Shown: piece by piece, positions 33,814-44,706 of the stretch
Layout: every line of letters starts with the position of its first letter
Position numbering within the stretch: the stretch's first letter is position 1
Source: Streptomyces sp. TRM68367
GTDB taxonomy: Bacteria > Actinomycetota > Actinomycetes > Streptomycetales > Streptomycetaceae
Reading direction: 5' to 3'
Assembly: GCF_014495685.1 (NCBI RefSeq)
Contig: NZ_JACTVI010000023.1
Location: forward strand, 1-64,000
Length of the DNA: 64,000 nt
Made by a program: the position numbers and the translations under genes
The notes under the pieces: generated by a model
The model's input: only the letters and a program-made list of their open reading frames with translations
What the model was told of the DNA's origin: nothing
Database searches by the model: none

Positions 33814-35861
33814 GTGAGCAAGACTCTCATGCGCGCCATCGACACGGCACAGCGAGCCGTGACAACCACACTGCGCGCGGTCGATTACCTCCGAGTGTCA
33901 ACCGAGGACCAGGCCAAGGGCTACGGCATCTCGTACACCGGCAAGAGGACAGTCCGGTACATCGAGAAGAAGGGCTGGGCCCACGTCGACACGTACGCCG
34001 ATGAAGGCTTCAGCGGCAGCCTGGAGGCCGATGACAGGCCCGACCTCAAGCGCCTCATGCAGGATGCCCGCAGGACGCCTCGCCCCTTTGACATGGTGGT
34101 CGTCAACGAGGGTCGCGGTATCGGTCGCACCGGCCGGGCCTTCTGGAAGTGGGTGTGGGAGCTGGAAGACCTCGGCGTTTACGTCGCCGTGGTCAAGAAG
34201 GACTACGACAACTCCACCCCCGCCGGACGCTCCCAGATGCGCAAGGATGCCGACTACGCCGAAGAAGAGCGCGAACTGATCCGGGAGCGCACTCAGGGCG
34301 GCATTCAGGAGAAGGCCGAGGACGGCCTATACCCCGGCGGAGGTGTCCCCTTCGGCTGGGCCATCGCCGACCAGGGCAAGACGGGCCTTTCGCGCTACGT
34401 GGTGGACGAGAAGGAAGCCGCGGTCCTGCGTAGAGCGCGTGAGCTGTACCTGAAGGAGAAGAGCTGGCACAAGGTGGCTCTGACCCTGAACAGCGAGGGC
34501 AAGCTGACCCGCTCCGGCAGGCCGTGGCGGGGCAAGAACATCCGCTACCGCATGCTCGGGGACGCCGTCCCAGGAACGAGATCGTCTGGCGCGGCAGTGA
34601 TGCAGCCCGCGACCAGGACGGCAATCCGGTCTTCGGTGACTCGGTAGTGATCGCGCTGCCGCGGATCTTCTCCGGGAAGGAGATCGAAGAACTCAAGACC
34701 GCCACCTCACAGCAGCCCCGCCCCGTCCAGGGGGATGCCCGCGTATATCTACTGGGCGGTGGACTCCTGACCAGCCTTTGCGGAAGTCACTACATCGGCC
34801 ATCACTGTAGGCCGACCGAGATTGTCTACAAGTGCAAGCAGAATCAGGAGTCCTACCCCGGAGCCGGGGACCAATGCTCATGTCCGCGCCTGGAGGCGAC
34901 GGCACTTGAGCGCCAGGTGTGGGGCGACGTGGTCAAGGTGCTGACCGACGCCGACCGCATGAAGGCCATGGCCCAGGACTGGTTGGATGCCACCGCCAGC
35001 GAGCGTGTGGACCGCACCAAGCAGATTGCCGAGCTGGATCAGCAGATCGCCGAACTGGAAGACCTCATCGAGGTCACGTCCGCCGCGGCAGCCAAGCGAG
35101 CACTGCGGCGCGGCCTGTCCAGGGAGGAGGCCGAGGCGGCGGCAGAGAGGGCCGCCAAGCCCCATGAAGAGGACCTGGAGGGCCTGGAGAAGCTAAGGCT
35201 GGAGGCGGAGGCCTGGCAGCGTGAGGCCGCCGAGGCCAGCCGCCGACTGAACGGGCTGGAGCGCCTGGCCAAGGTCGCCCGCGACAACCTTCGGGCCATC
35301 GACGACCACGAGAAGGCGGAGATGATGGACCTCATGGGCCTTCAGGCCGAAGTGGTCAAGGCCGCACCGCGGCGCCCCGGTGTCGCCTGCGGCATCCGCG
35401 AGTGGTTCGTCCGGGCCGGCCGGGACGTGCCGGTTCTGACCGATGAAGGGTGGGAGCGGATCAAGCCCCTGATGGGCGGATCCCGCTCCACGCACGACCG
35501 TCGGGCAGTGACTGAGGCGATGCTGGAGAAGGCCGTCACAGGCGCCCGCCTCGACGAGGTGGCGCTGAAGTACGGGGTGGTGAAGAAAGCCCTCCAGACC
35601 CAATCCCACCGCTGGCTGAGCAACGGCACCTGGGCCAAGGCGATGGAGCTGCTGGCAGGCTCCGAGACGCGGCCTGTATGGCAGCCGGACCCGGTGGAGA
35701 TCAAGGTGACGGTGCGCCCCCTGGCCATTGAGTCCAGGCTGGGTGACGGGGAACAGGACCCTTCGACGCCGGGCCGCCCACGCAGAACTCGGTGCGCTCG
35801 CCGAAACCCTGGCGCGCGGTGTCGTGCGGGAGGATCTGGGCGTGTGCGTTGCAGTCCTTGA
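33814..35861 (+). pseudogene. int: Large serine integrase with a single-base frameshift
   Basis: GTG at 33814 (AAGGG upstream) opens a resolvase domain: VDYLRVSTEDQAKGYGISYT with nucleophile S29, GRGIGRTGRAFWKWVWELED, then a recombinase domain. The frame breaks at CCC (34569-34571); one more C rejoins it to RNEIVWRGSDAARDQDGNPV. A zinc-ribbon follows with cysteines in LLTSLCGSHY, VYKCKQNQ and QCSCPRLE, then a coiled coil (AELDQQIAELEDLIE) and C-terminal domain. Repaired length is about 682 residues, normal for phage integrases. The last 32 codons lie in host DNA beyond the right junction, so the tail changes on integration. Confidence 0.85.
35762..35765. other. Right attachment junction (TTCG core)
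   Basis: TTCG with element sequence (GGGGAACAGGACCC) on the left and host gene sequence (ACGCCGGGCCGCC) on the right. Together with the left junction this predicts the empty target CATGCGGCGG-TTCG-ACGCC and an attP reading AACAGGACCC-TTCG-GTACAA. Confidence 0.75.
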
Positions 35862-36096
35862 TCAGTGCGGCCAGTTCGAGGAGCGCGAACACGTCGTGGC
35901 GCATCACCGCCAACTCGGGTCCTCCGGCACCCCGGTTCACCACCAACAGCGACTCGGAGCTGTCCGGCAGCCCGAAGAACGCCTGCTTGCGCCGGAGTTT
36001 CCGCTTCCACAGATAGGTGCGGGCCACCCAGCCGAGCGCGGCAGTGATGCCCGCCGCTATCACGCCCAGGACGATGTTGCGCACGTCGTCATTCAT
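35762..36096 (-). pseudogene. N-terminal half of the membrane-anchored gene split by the element
   Basis: ATG at 36096 starts MNDDVRNIVLGVIAAGITAA, an N-terminal membrane anchor, then YLWKRKLRRKQAFFGLP, SLLVVNRGAGGPELAVMRHD and GERTEFCVGGPAS, where the element begins. The remaining 140 codons are at 31718-32148. The intact protein would be 253 residues with one membrane span and a cytoplasmic domain. As it stands the frame runs a further 20 or so codons into the element. Confidence 0.85.
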
Positions 36097-36200
36097 GGGC
36101 GCGCATGCTAGCGGGCTCAGGCGCACGCGTGTTCGCGTGCCGCTGACGCGGCCATGGCGATGAATTAAGCTGCGCCAACGGCCCTTGAGCGGAGGTGCGG

Positions 36201-38000
36201 ATGCGTCGTCCTGTCGCACGCAAACTGGCGGTCCTGGCGGTTTCGGCCGCCCTGGTGTCGGTGGGGGCGGCGGCGCCGCCCGCCGCGCAGAGCGACCCAG
36301 TCGAGAAGGTCCCCGAGGCCGTCGGCTACGGCGGCGCCGTCGCGAGCGTCGACCCGGACGCCTCCGCCGCCGGGATCGAGGTGCTGCGCAACGGCGGCAA
36401 CGCCGTCGACGCGGCCGTCGCCACGGCCGCCGCGCTCGGCGTCACCGAGCCCTACTCCGCCGGGATCGGCGGGGGCGGTTACTTCGTCTACTACGACGCC
36501 AAGTCCCGTACGGTGCATACCATCGACGGCCGCGAGACCGCCCCGCTCACCGCCGGCAAGGACCTCTTCCTGGAGGACGGCAAGCCGATCCCGTTCGCCG
36601 ACGCCGTCAGCAGCGGCCTGAGCGTCGGCACGCCGGGCACGCCCGCCACCTGGCAGACGGCACTGGACAAGTGGGGCAACAAGAGACTCGGCAGTCTGCT
36701 GAGGCCCGCCGAGCGGCTCGCCCGCGACGGCTTCACCGTCGACGGCACCTTCCGCTCCCAGACCGCCGCCAACGAAACCCGCTTCCGCTACTTCCCGGAC
36801 ACCGCGAAGCTGTTCCTGCCGGGCGGACAACTCCCGGTCGTCGGCTCCACCTTCAAGAACCCCGACCTCGCCCGCACCTACGCGGAGCTGGGCCGCGAGG
36901 GCGTCGGCGCGCTCTACCGCGGCGGCCTCGCCAGGGACATCGTCGACACCGTCAACAAGCCGCCGGTGGACCCGGACTCGGGCTGGAACGCCCGCCCCGG
37001 CGAGCTGTCCGAAAAGGACCTCGCGGCCTACCGCGCCAAGCTCCAGGCGCCCACGAGGACGTCGTATCGCGGACTCGGCGTCTACTCCATCGCGCCCTCC
37101 TCCTCCGGCGGCACCACGGTCGGCGAGGCCCTCAACATCCTGGAGAACACGGACCTGTCGAAGGCGAGCGAAGTCCGGTACCTGCACCGCTTCATCGAGG
37201 CGAGCCGGATCGCCTTCGCGGATCGCGGGCGCTGGGTCGGCGACCCCGCCGCCGAGGACGTACCGACGAAGGAGTTGCTGTCGCAGCGGTTCGCCGACTC
37301 GCGCGCCTGCCTCGTCCAGGACGACGCCGTGCTGACCAGCCCGCTCGCGCCCGGCGACCCGCGTAACCCGGCGCCCTGCGCGAGCGGCGGCACGGCGGCG
37401 CCGACGACGTACGAGGGCGAGAACACCACGCATCTGACGGCGGCCGACAAGTGGGGGAACGTCGTCGCCTACACGCTCACCATCGAGCAGACCGGCGGCA
37501 GCGGCATGACCGTCCCCGGCCGAGGCTTCCTCCTCAACAACGAGCTGACCGACTTCTCCTTCGCCCCGGCCAACCCGGCCGTGCACGACCCGAACCTGCC
37601 CGGCCCGGGCAAGCGGCCGCGGTCGTCGATCGCGCCGACGATCGTGCTCGACCGGCACGACAAGCCCGTGGTGGCCCTCGGTTCGCCCGGCGGCGCGACC
37701 ATCATCACCACCGTCCTGCAGACCCTGACCGGGTTCCTGGACCGCCACCTGCCGCTCGTCGACGCGATCGCCGCGCCGCGCGCCAGCCAGCGCAACGCCG
37801 CCCAGACCGAACTCGAACCGGCGCTCTACAACAGTGAGCTGAGGAAGCAGCTGGCGGACATCGGGCACTCCTTCAAGGAGAACCCGGAGATCGGTGCGGC
37901 CACGGGCGTGCAGCGGCTGCCGGGCGGCAAGTGGCTCGCCGCCGCCGAGACGGTACGGCGGGGCGGCGGTTCGGCGATGGTGGTGCACCCGGCGCGGTAG
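36201..38000 (+). CDS. ggt: Gamma-glutamyltransferase, secreted
   Basis: A 599-residue secreted N-terminal-nucleophile hydrolase that removes the gamma-glutamyl group of glutathione and similar peptides. The signal peptide is RKLAVLAVSAALVSVGAAAP. The self-cleavage and catalytic threonine is in ENTTHLTAADKWGNVVAYT, splitting it into large (about 390 residue) and small subunits; SPGGATIITTV is the glycine motif of the oxyanion/glutamate site. ATG at 36201 has GGAGG six bases before it, better than GTG at 36195. It faces a shared terminator with the Clp gene. Confidence 0.94.
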   Translation: MRRPVARKLAVLAVSAALVSVGAAAPPAAQSDPVEKVPEAVGYGGAVASVDPDASAAGIEVLRNGGNAVDAAVATAAALGVTEPYSAGIGGGGYFVYYDAKSRTVHTIDGRETAPLTAGKDLFLEDGKPIPFADAVSSGLSVGTPGTPATWQTALDKWGNKRLGSLLRPAERLARDGFTVDGTFRSQTAANETRFRYFPDTAKLFLPGGQLPVVGSTFKNPDLARTYAELGREGVGALYRGGLARDIVDTVNKPPVDPDSGWNARPGELSEKDLAAYRAKLQAPTRTSYRGLGVYSIAPSSSGGTTVGEALNILENTDLSKASEVRYLHRFIEASRIAFADRGRWVGDPAAEDVPTKELLSQRFADSRACLVQDDAVLTSPLAPGDPRNPAPCASGGTAAPTTYEGENTTHLTAADKWGNVVAYTLTIEQTGGSGMTVPGRGFLLNNELTDFSFAPANPAVHDPNLPGPGKRPRSSIAPTIVLDRHDKPVVALGSPGGATIITTVLQTLTGFLDRHLPLVDAIAAPRASQRNAAQTELEPALYNSELRKQLADIGHSFKENPEIGAATGVQRLPGGKWLAAAETVRRGGGSAMVVHPAR

Positions 38001-38005
38001 CGGAC

Positions 38006-38037
38006 CGGGCGGTACCGCCGTACGGCGACACCGCCCG
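38006..38037. terminator. Nested palindromic terminator between ggt and the Clp gene
   Basis: Outer arms CGGGCGGT and ACCGCCCG enclose the palindrome CGCCGTACGGCG. It lies between the two convergent stops and should terminate both transcripts. Confidence 0.7.
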
Positions 38038-38039
38038 CG

Positions 38040-40586
<2,547 letters not shown>

Positions 40587-40768
40587 CGTTGTCCGTACCT
40601 TCGCTGTCGACGTGCCGGGGCCGGGTAACCGGGTTTGGGCTCGTTCATGCCACGATGGCACGAACTCCTGCGGAGGGCATGTGCAGCGGTCGCCTACGGT
40701 TCGGGGGCTTTCTCTCGGTTTGCGGGTGCGGGTTGTTTGTGGTTGCTCGCGCAGTTCCCCGCGCCCCT

Positions 40769-41545
40769 TCAGGGCGTTTCTCGTGCCGTGAGAATGCGGG
40801 GACCGTTGTCTGTGATGGCCACTGTGTGTTCTGAGTGGGCGGCTCGGGAGCCGTCGCTGGTACGGAGGGTCCAGCCGTCGGGGGCCGCGTAGTAGGCGTC
40901 GGTGCCGCCGGCGATGAGCATGGGCTCGATGGCGAGGACCATGCCGTGGCGCAGGGGGAGGCCGCGGCCGGGGCGGCCCTCGTTCGGGACCGAGGGGTCC
41001 TCGTGCATGCGTCGGCCGACGCCGTGGCCGCCGAAGCCGTCGGGGATGCCGTAGCCCGCCGCGCGGCACACCGAGCCGATCGCGTGGGCGATGTCGCCGA
41101 TGCGGTTGCCGACGACGGCCGCCTCGATGCCGGCCGCCAGGGCCCGCCCGGCGGTCTCGATCAGCCGCAGGTCGGCCGGTCGCGGGGTGCCGACGACGAG
41201 GCTGAGCGCGGAGTCGCCGACCCAGCCGCCCAGTTCGGCGCCGAAGTCGAGGGAGAGCAGGTCGCCGTCCCGCAGCCGGTAGCGGGTCGGGACGCCGTGC
41301 ACGATCGCGTCGTTGACGGAGGTGATGAGAGTGGCCGGGAACGGGACCGGGGCGAAGGAGGGGCGGTAGCCCAGGAAGGGTGAGGACGCGCCCGCCTCGC
41401 GCAGCACGTCGTGCGCCAGCTCGTCCAGTTCCAGCAGGGAGACGCCCACGGCGGCGGCCTTCCGTACGGCCGTCAGGGCGCGGGCGACGACCTGGCCGGC
41501 GTCGTACATGGCGTCGATCGATGTGTCTGTCTTCAGCTCCACCAT
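40769..41545 (-). CDS. map: Type I methionine aminopeptidase
   Basis: A 258-residue cytosolic enzyme removing N-terminal methionine. All five metal ligands are visible: LSLDFGAELGGWVGDSALS (two Asp), GHGVGRRMHEDP (His), AIEPML (Glu) and SEHTV (Glu). ATG at 41545 was chosen; the frame is open to 41593 but that region overlaps the divergent XRE gene's promoter. It lacks the N-terminal zinc/SH3-binding extension of some bacterial paralogues. Divergence from a small XRE gene with a palindrome between them suggests regulation by that protein, unlike the housekeeping map in the ribosomal-protein operon. Confidence 0.93.
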   Translation of the reverse strand: MVELKTDTSIDAMYDAGQVVARALTAVRKAAAVGVSLLELDELAHDVLREAGASSPFLGYRPSFAPVPFPATLITSVNDAIVHGVPTRYRLRDGDLLSLDFGAELGGWVGDSALSLVVGTPRPADLRLIETAGRALAAGIEAAVVGNRIGDIAHAIGSVCRAAGYGIPDGFGGHGVGRRMHEDPSVPNEGRPGRGLPLRHGMVLAIEPMLIAGGTDAYYAAPDGWTLRTSDGSRAAHSEHTVAITDNGPRILTARETP

Positions 41546-41555
41546 GCCAATTACT

Positions 41556-41565
41556 ATACCGGTAT
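41556..41565. promoter_or_regulatory. ATACCGGTAT palindrome between map and the XRE gene
   Basis: A perfect 10-base palindrome, extendable as CTATACCGGTATTAG with one asymmetry. It lies 10 bases from the map start and 12 from the XRE start, so it must overlap both promoters. It is the natural operator for the XRE protein. Confidence 0.6.
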
Positions 41566-41577
41566 TAGAATGGTCGC

Positions 41578-41856
41578 ATGGTGCGCACCCCACTGACCCC
41601 GGAAGAGCGCGAACGCGGCGAGCGGCTCGGGCTGCTGCTGCGTGCGGCGCGCGGCGATCGCAGCATGACGGAGGTCGCGGCCGTCGCCGGCATCTCCGCC
41701 GAGACGCTGCGCAAGATCGAGACTGGTCGTGCCCCGACGCCGGCGTTCTTCACGGTGGCCGCGCTGGCTCGCGCGCTGGGGCTGTCCATGGACGAGCTGG
41801 CTGGGCGGTGCGTGCTCGCGGCCGTTGAACCGTGGTCACGGCCGGGGGCCGCGTAA
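41578..41856 (+). CDS. Small XRE-family DNA-binding protein
   Basis: A 92-residue helix-turn-helix protein: MTEVAAVAGISAETLRKIET, then APTPAFFTVAALARALGLSM. Almost the whole protein is the DNA-binding domain, so it is probably a dimeric autorepressor acting on the palindrome at 41556-41565 and controlling the divergent map gene. No ribosome-binding site is obvious, so the transcript may be leaderless. Confidence 0.88.
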   Translation: MVRTPLTPEERERGERLGLLLRAARGDRSMTEVAAVAGISAETLRKIETGRAPTPAFFTVAALARALGLSMDELAGRCVLAAVEPWSRPGAA

Positions 41857-41960
41857 GCTGAGGCGCTTGCGTCCGCTTTGAAAACTCCTTGTAGCCGTTC
41901 TGTAACACGGCTGGTGTTCCCTACGGAGCCGGAGAGCTCCAGTCTGGCGGGAGTTGGCGA

Positions 41961-43694
41961 ATGGCAGTGGGACAACTCCCGGTCGCTGTACAGGAGTTCG
42001 TGAACTACCTGGACGGCCTCCTGGTGCGCCTCGACCCGGGCGGCGGCTGGTGCGCGGTGTTCTGGCAGCGTGACCCGGAGGGGATGCAGGCCTGTCTCGA
42101 CGGGCGTGAGGTGCCGCCGTGGGATGTGGTGGAGGCGCTGCTGCAGGACCTCGCCGCGGAGTACGGTCCCGGCGCCGCCCGCCCCGAGGCCGAACGGGCC
42201 CGCGCCCTGCACACGGCCGCGCTCGCCGCGTACGACGCCCGGCCCGGTTCCCGGGACGCCCTCGGTGACCGGCTCGTCGTGATGCTCCGGGAGCAGAAGC
42301 ACGCCGCCGAACGCCAGGCCGAACTGGGCCGCCGGCTCGCCTCCGCCACCACCCGCGAGGAGGCCGACGCCCTGCGCATCGACCTCGCCTGGGCCCGCGA
42401 CGACCACGCCCGCGCGACCGCACGCTGCGCCGAACTGCGCGCCCGCATGACCGAGCTGGACCACCGCGCGCTCGGCGGCCAGGCACGGGGGCCACACCCC
42501 GCCGACGGGGACGGGGAGGTGGTCCACATCGACACGGAGGCCTCGCCGGGGGATGGCGGACCGCGCGGCCGTGATGCGTACGGCACGGGGACGCGGTCTG
42601 TGTACGACGCCGGCGCCGGGACCTCGCCGGAGGCCGCGCGCCCAGGCGGGCAGGGTCAGTACCGCACCGGGTCGCGGTCTGTGCACGACTCGGGTCCGGG
42701 CGGGCGTGACCGGTACGACGCCGGTGGTCCGACGATGCCGCGGCAGCGTGGTGGCCGGTACGGGCCGAGTGCGCCGGCGGAGCGCGGGGACCGGTGGGGT
42801 ACCGGGACCGGCGGCCAGGGACCCGCCGACAGCCGCGCCCGATACAGCCCCTCCGAGGACGCCCGCGAGCCCTACGCCCCCTCCCCGTCGGCAAGCACCG
42901 GCCCCCAGTCCTCCGCCTCGCCGGCGCCGCCCGCCGACGCCGCCCCCAAGCAGCGCAAACGCCGGCGCGGCAGTGCTCGCTTCGCCGGGATGGCCGAGGA
43001 GGACGTCGCCCCTGTCGCCGTGCCGCCGGCCGTCGTGCCGAGTCTGCCCGAGCCGCCTGCCGCCGCCACCGGGCGTACCCTGCGCGGGGCGCGGTTCGCC
43101 GGGGCCGCGGAGTTGGCCGAGGTGGTGGAGCCGGTGGAGGCGCCGCAGGCCGAGACGGTGCACGCGGGGGACCGGCGCGAGGTCGGGGCGGCCGTCGAGA
43201 CGCTGGCGCGGCTGCGGAAGGAGGGGCGCAGCGGGGAGGCGCACGCGCTGCTCGTCGACGCCGCGTACTGGCCCGCCGGCCGCTTCCCGCTGCTCGCCGC
43301 CGAACTGCAGCGCGCCGGGCTGGGCGCCGACTGGGCGACCCTGCTCTGGGAGGCCGCCTCCCTGCCCGCCGACCGGCTGGTGGCCGCCGCCGACGCACTG
43401 GTCGCGGCCGGGCGGGACGACGACGGGCAGCAGATCCTGCGGCAGGGCGTGGCGCGGCCCGCCGGCGAGATCGGGCGGGCCGTACTGGAGCTGGCCGGTC
43501 AGGGGCGGCAGCGCGAGGTGGGCGCACTCCTCGACGCCTACGTCCGCGTCCGCACCCCCGAGGAGGCCGCCCGCAGCGCGGCCCCCGACCCGCGGACCCT
43601 CGTACCGCTCCTGCTGGACGCCGCCCGGGGCGTCTCCGACGAGCGGCACTGGGACCTCGTGCACGCCCTCAGGGTCGCCGGATTCACCGCCTGA
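41961..43694 (+). CDS. Large conserved streptomycete protein with a proline/glycine-rich linker
   Basis: A 577-residue protein often mis-annotated in streptomycetes as a UL36-like tegument protein. Residues 1-175 are helical (QEFVNYLDGLLVRLDPGGGW, EALLQDLAAEYGP, and a coiled region around AERQAELGRRLASATTREEA). Residues 180-330 are a low-complexity Gly/Pro/Arg/Ser linker; a basic patch (KQRKRRRGSARFAG) and a second RFAG motif follow. Residues 400-577 form helical repeats (AGRDDDGQQILRQGVARPAG). No enzyme motif or signal peptide is seen. A scaffold or regulatory role is a guess. Confidence 0.8.
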   Translation: MAVGQLPVAVQEFVNYLDGLLVRLDPGGGWCAVFWQRDPEGMQACLDGREVPPWDVVEALLQDLAAEYGPGAARPEAERARALHTAALAAYDARPGSRDALGDRLVVMLREQKHAAERQAELGRRLASATTREEADALRIDLAWARDDHARATARCAELRARMTELDHRALGGQARGPHPADGDGEVVHIDTEASPGDGGPRGRDAYGTGTRSVYDAGAGTSPEAARPGGQGQYRTGSRSVHDSGPGGRDRYDAGGPTMPRQRGGRYGPSAPAERGDRWGTGTGGQGPADSRARYSPSEDAREPYAPSPSASTGPQSSASPAPPADAAPKQRKRRRGSARFAGMAEEDVAPVAVPPAVVPSLPEPPAAATGRTLRGARFAGAAELAEVVEPVEAPQAETVHAGDRREVGAAVETLARLRKEGRSGEAHALLVDAAYWPAGRFPLLAAELQRAGLGADWATLLWEAASLPADRLVAAADALVAAGRDDDGQQILRQGVARPAGEIGRAVLELAGQGRQREVGALLDAYVRVRTPEEAARSAAPDPRTLVPLLLDAARGVSDERHWDLVHALRVAGFTA

Positions 43695-43804
43695 CCGGCA
43701 CCTTCGTACTCCGCACGGCTCACCCGCAGGAGTGTGAAACGTGATCGACTCCGCGGGTTGACGACGATGGTCTTGGCAAGCCCGTCCCGGAGGCTTACGT
43801 TCGT

Positions 43805-43833
43805 CCCTCTACCACCCTTCTACGGGCGTAGAG
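43805..43833. promoter_or_regulatory. CCTCTAC/GTAGAGG inverted repeat upstream of the hydantoin cluster
   Basis: Perfect 7-base arms separated by 15 bases, ending 30 bases before the first amidohydrolase. The spacing suits an operator for a dimeric regulator such as the PucR protein encoded downstream. Confidence 0.4.
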
Positions 43834-43863
43834 GCGCTGGCGTCACCGTCGAAGGAGCAGCTC

Positions 43864-44706
43864 ATGGCCAACGTCGTACGTGCCGCTCTGGTCCAGGCCA
43901 CCTGGACCGGCGACACGGAGTCCATGCTGGCGAAACACGAGGAGCACGCCCGCGAGGCGGCCCGGCGGGGTGCCCGGATCATCGGCTTCCAGGAAGTCTT
44001 CAACGCGCCCTACTTCTGCCAGGTCCAGGATCCCGAGCACTACCGCTGGGCGGAACCGGTCCCCGACGGTCCGACCGTCCGTCGTATGCAGTCGCTCGCC
44101 CGAGAGACCGGCATGGTGATCGTCGCGCCGGTGTTCGAGGTCGAGCAGTCGGGCTTCTACTACAACACCGCGGTCGTGATCGACGCCGACGGCATCATCC
44201 TCGGCAAGTACCGCAAGCACCACATCCCGCAGGTCAAGGGCTTCTGGGAGAAGTTCTACTTCCGCCCCGGCAACGCCGGCTGGCCGGTCTTCGACACCGC
44301 CGTCGGCAAGGTCGGCGTCTACATCTGCTACGACCGGCACTTCCCGGAGGGCTGGCGGCAACTCGGCCTCAACGGCGCCCAGTTGGTCTACAACCCGTCC
44401 GCCACCCACCGCGGCCTGTCGTCGTACCTGTGGCGGCTCGAGCAGCCTGCGGCGGCCGTCGCCAACGAGTACTTCGTCGCCGCGATCAACCGCGTGGGCC
44501 AGGAGGAGTACGGCGACAACGATTTCTACGGGACGAGCTACTTCGTCGACCCGCGCGGGCAGTTCGTGGGTGACGTCGCCAGTGACAGCAAGGAGGAACT
44601 CGTGGTCCGTGACCTCGATTTCGACCTCATCGAGGAGGTCAGGCAGCAATGGGCCTTCTACCGGGACCGCCGGCCGGACGCGTACGAGGGGCTGGTGCAG
44701 CCGTGA
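43864..44706 (+). CDS. Nitrilase-family amidohydrolase, beta-ureidopropionase-like (first paralogue)
   Basis: A 280-residue carbon-nitrogen hydrolase that would convert an N-carbamoyl beta-amino acid to beta-alanine or beta-aminoisobutyrate, CO2 and ammonia. The catalytic triad is clear: E44 (GFQEVF), K118 (GKYRKHHIP) and C155 (YICYDRHFPEG). Start ATG follows AAGGAGC. Its stop overlaps the aminotransferase start (GTGA), so the two are translationally coupled, which fits sequential steps. It is closely related to the protein at 47794. Confidence 0.92.
   Translation: MANVVRAALVQATWTGDTESMLAKHEEHAREAARRGARIIGFQEVFNAPYFCQVQDPEHYRWAEPVPDGPTVRRMQSLARETGMVIVAPVFEVEQSGFYYNTAVVIDADGIILGKYRKHHIPQVKGFWEKFYFRPGNAGWPVFDTAVGKVGVYICYDRHFPEGWRQLGLNGAQLVYNPSATHRGLSSYLWRLEQPAAAVANEYFVAAINRVGQEEYGDNDFYGTSYFVDPRGQFVGDVASDSKEELVVRDLDFDLIEEVRQQWAFYRDRRPDAYEGLVQP

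Larger units (their letters stand above)
32145..35765. mobile_element. 3.6-kb serine-integrase element inserted in a chromosomal gene
   Basis: The element runs between two copies of TTCG and separates the halves of one minus-strand gene. It contains four small plus-strand ORFs, a strong hairpin, a minus-strand membrane peptide gene, a 59-codon ORF and a large serine integrase at its right end. There is no replication, transfer, capsid or resistance gene, so it is either a remnant of a phage/ICE or a minimal mobilisable unit. The integrase has a one-base frameshift as sequenced. Confidence 0.85.

Noticed and set aside
32145..35765. The element as a complete actinophage or conjugative element
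   Set aside because: No structural, lysis, replication or FtsK-like transfer gene is present in 3.6 kb.
36165..37988. A 607-codon minus-strand ORF opposite ggt
   Set aside because: Shadow frame; ggt has signal peptide, catalytic threonine and family length.
41961..43694. Herpesvirus tegument (UL36) identity suggested by common annotation
   Set aside because: The resemblance comes from low-complexity Pro/Ala/Gly sequence; no viral domain is present.
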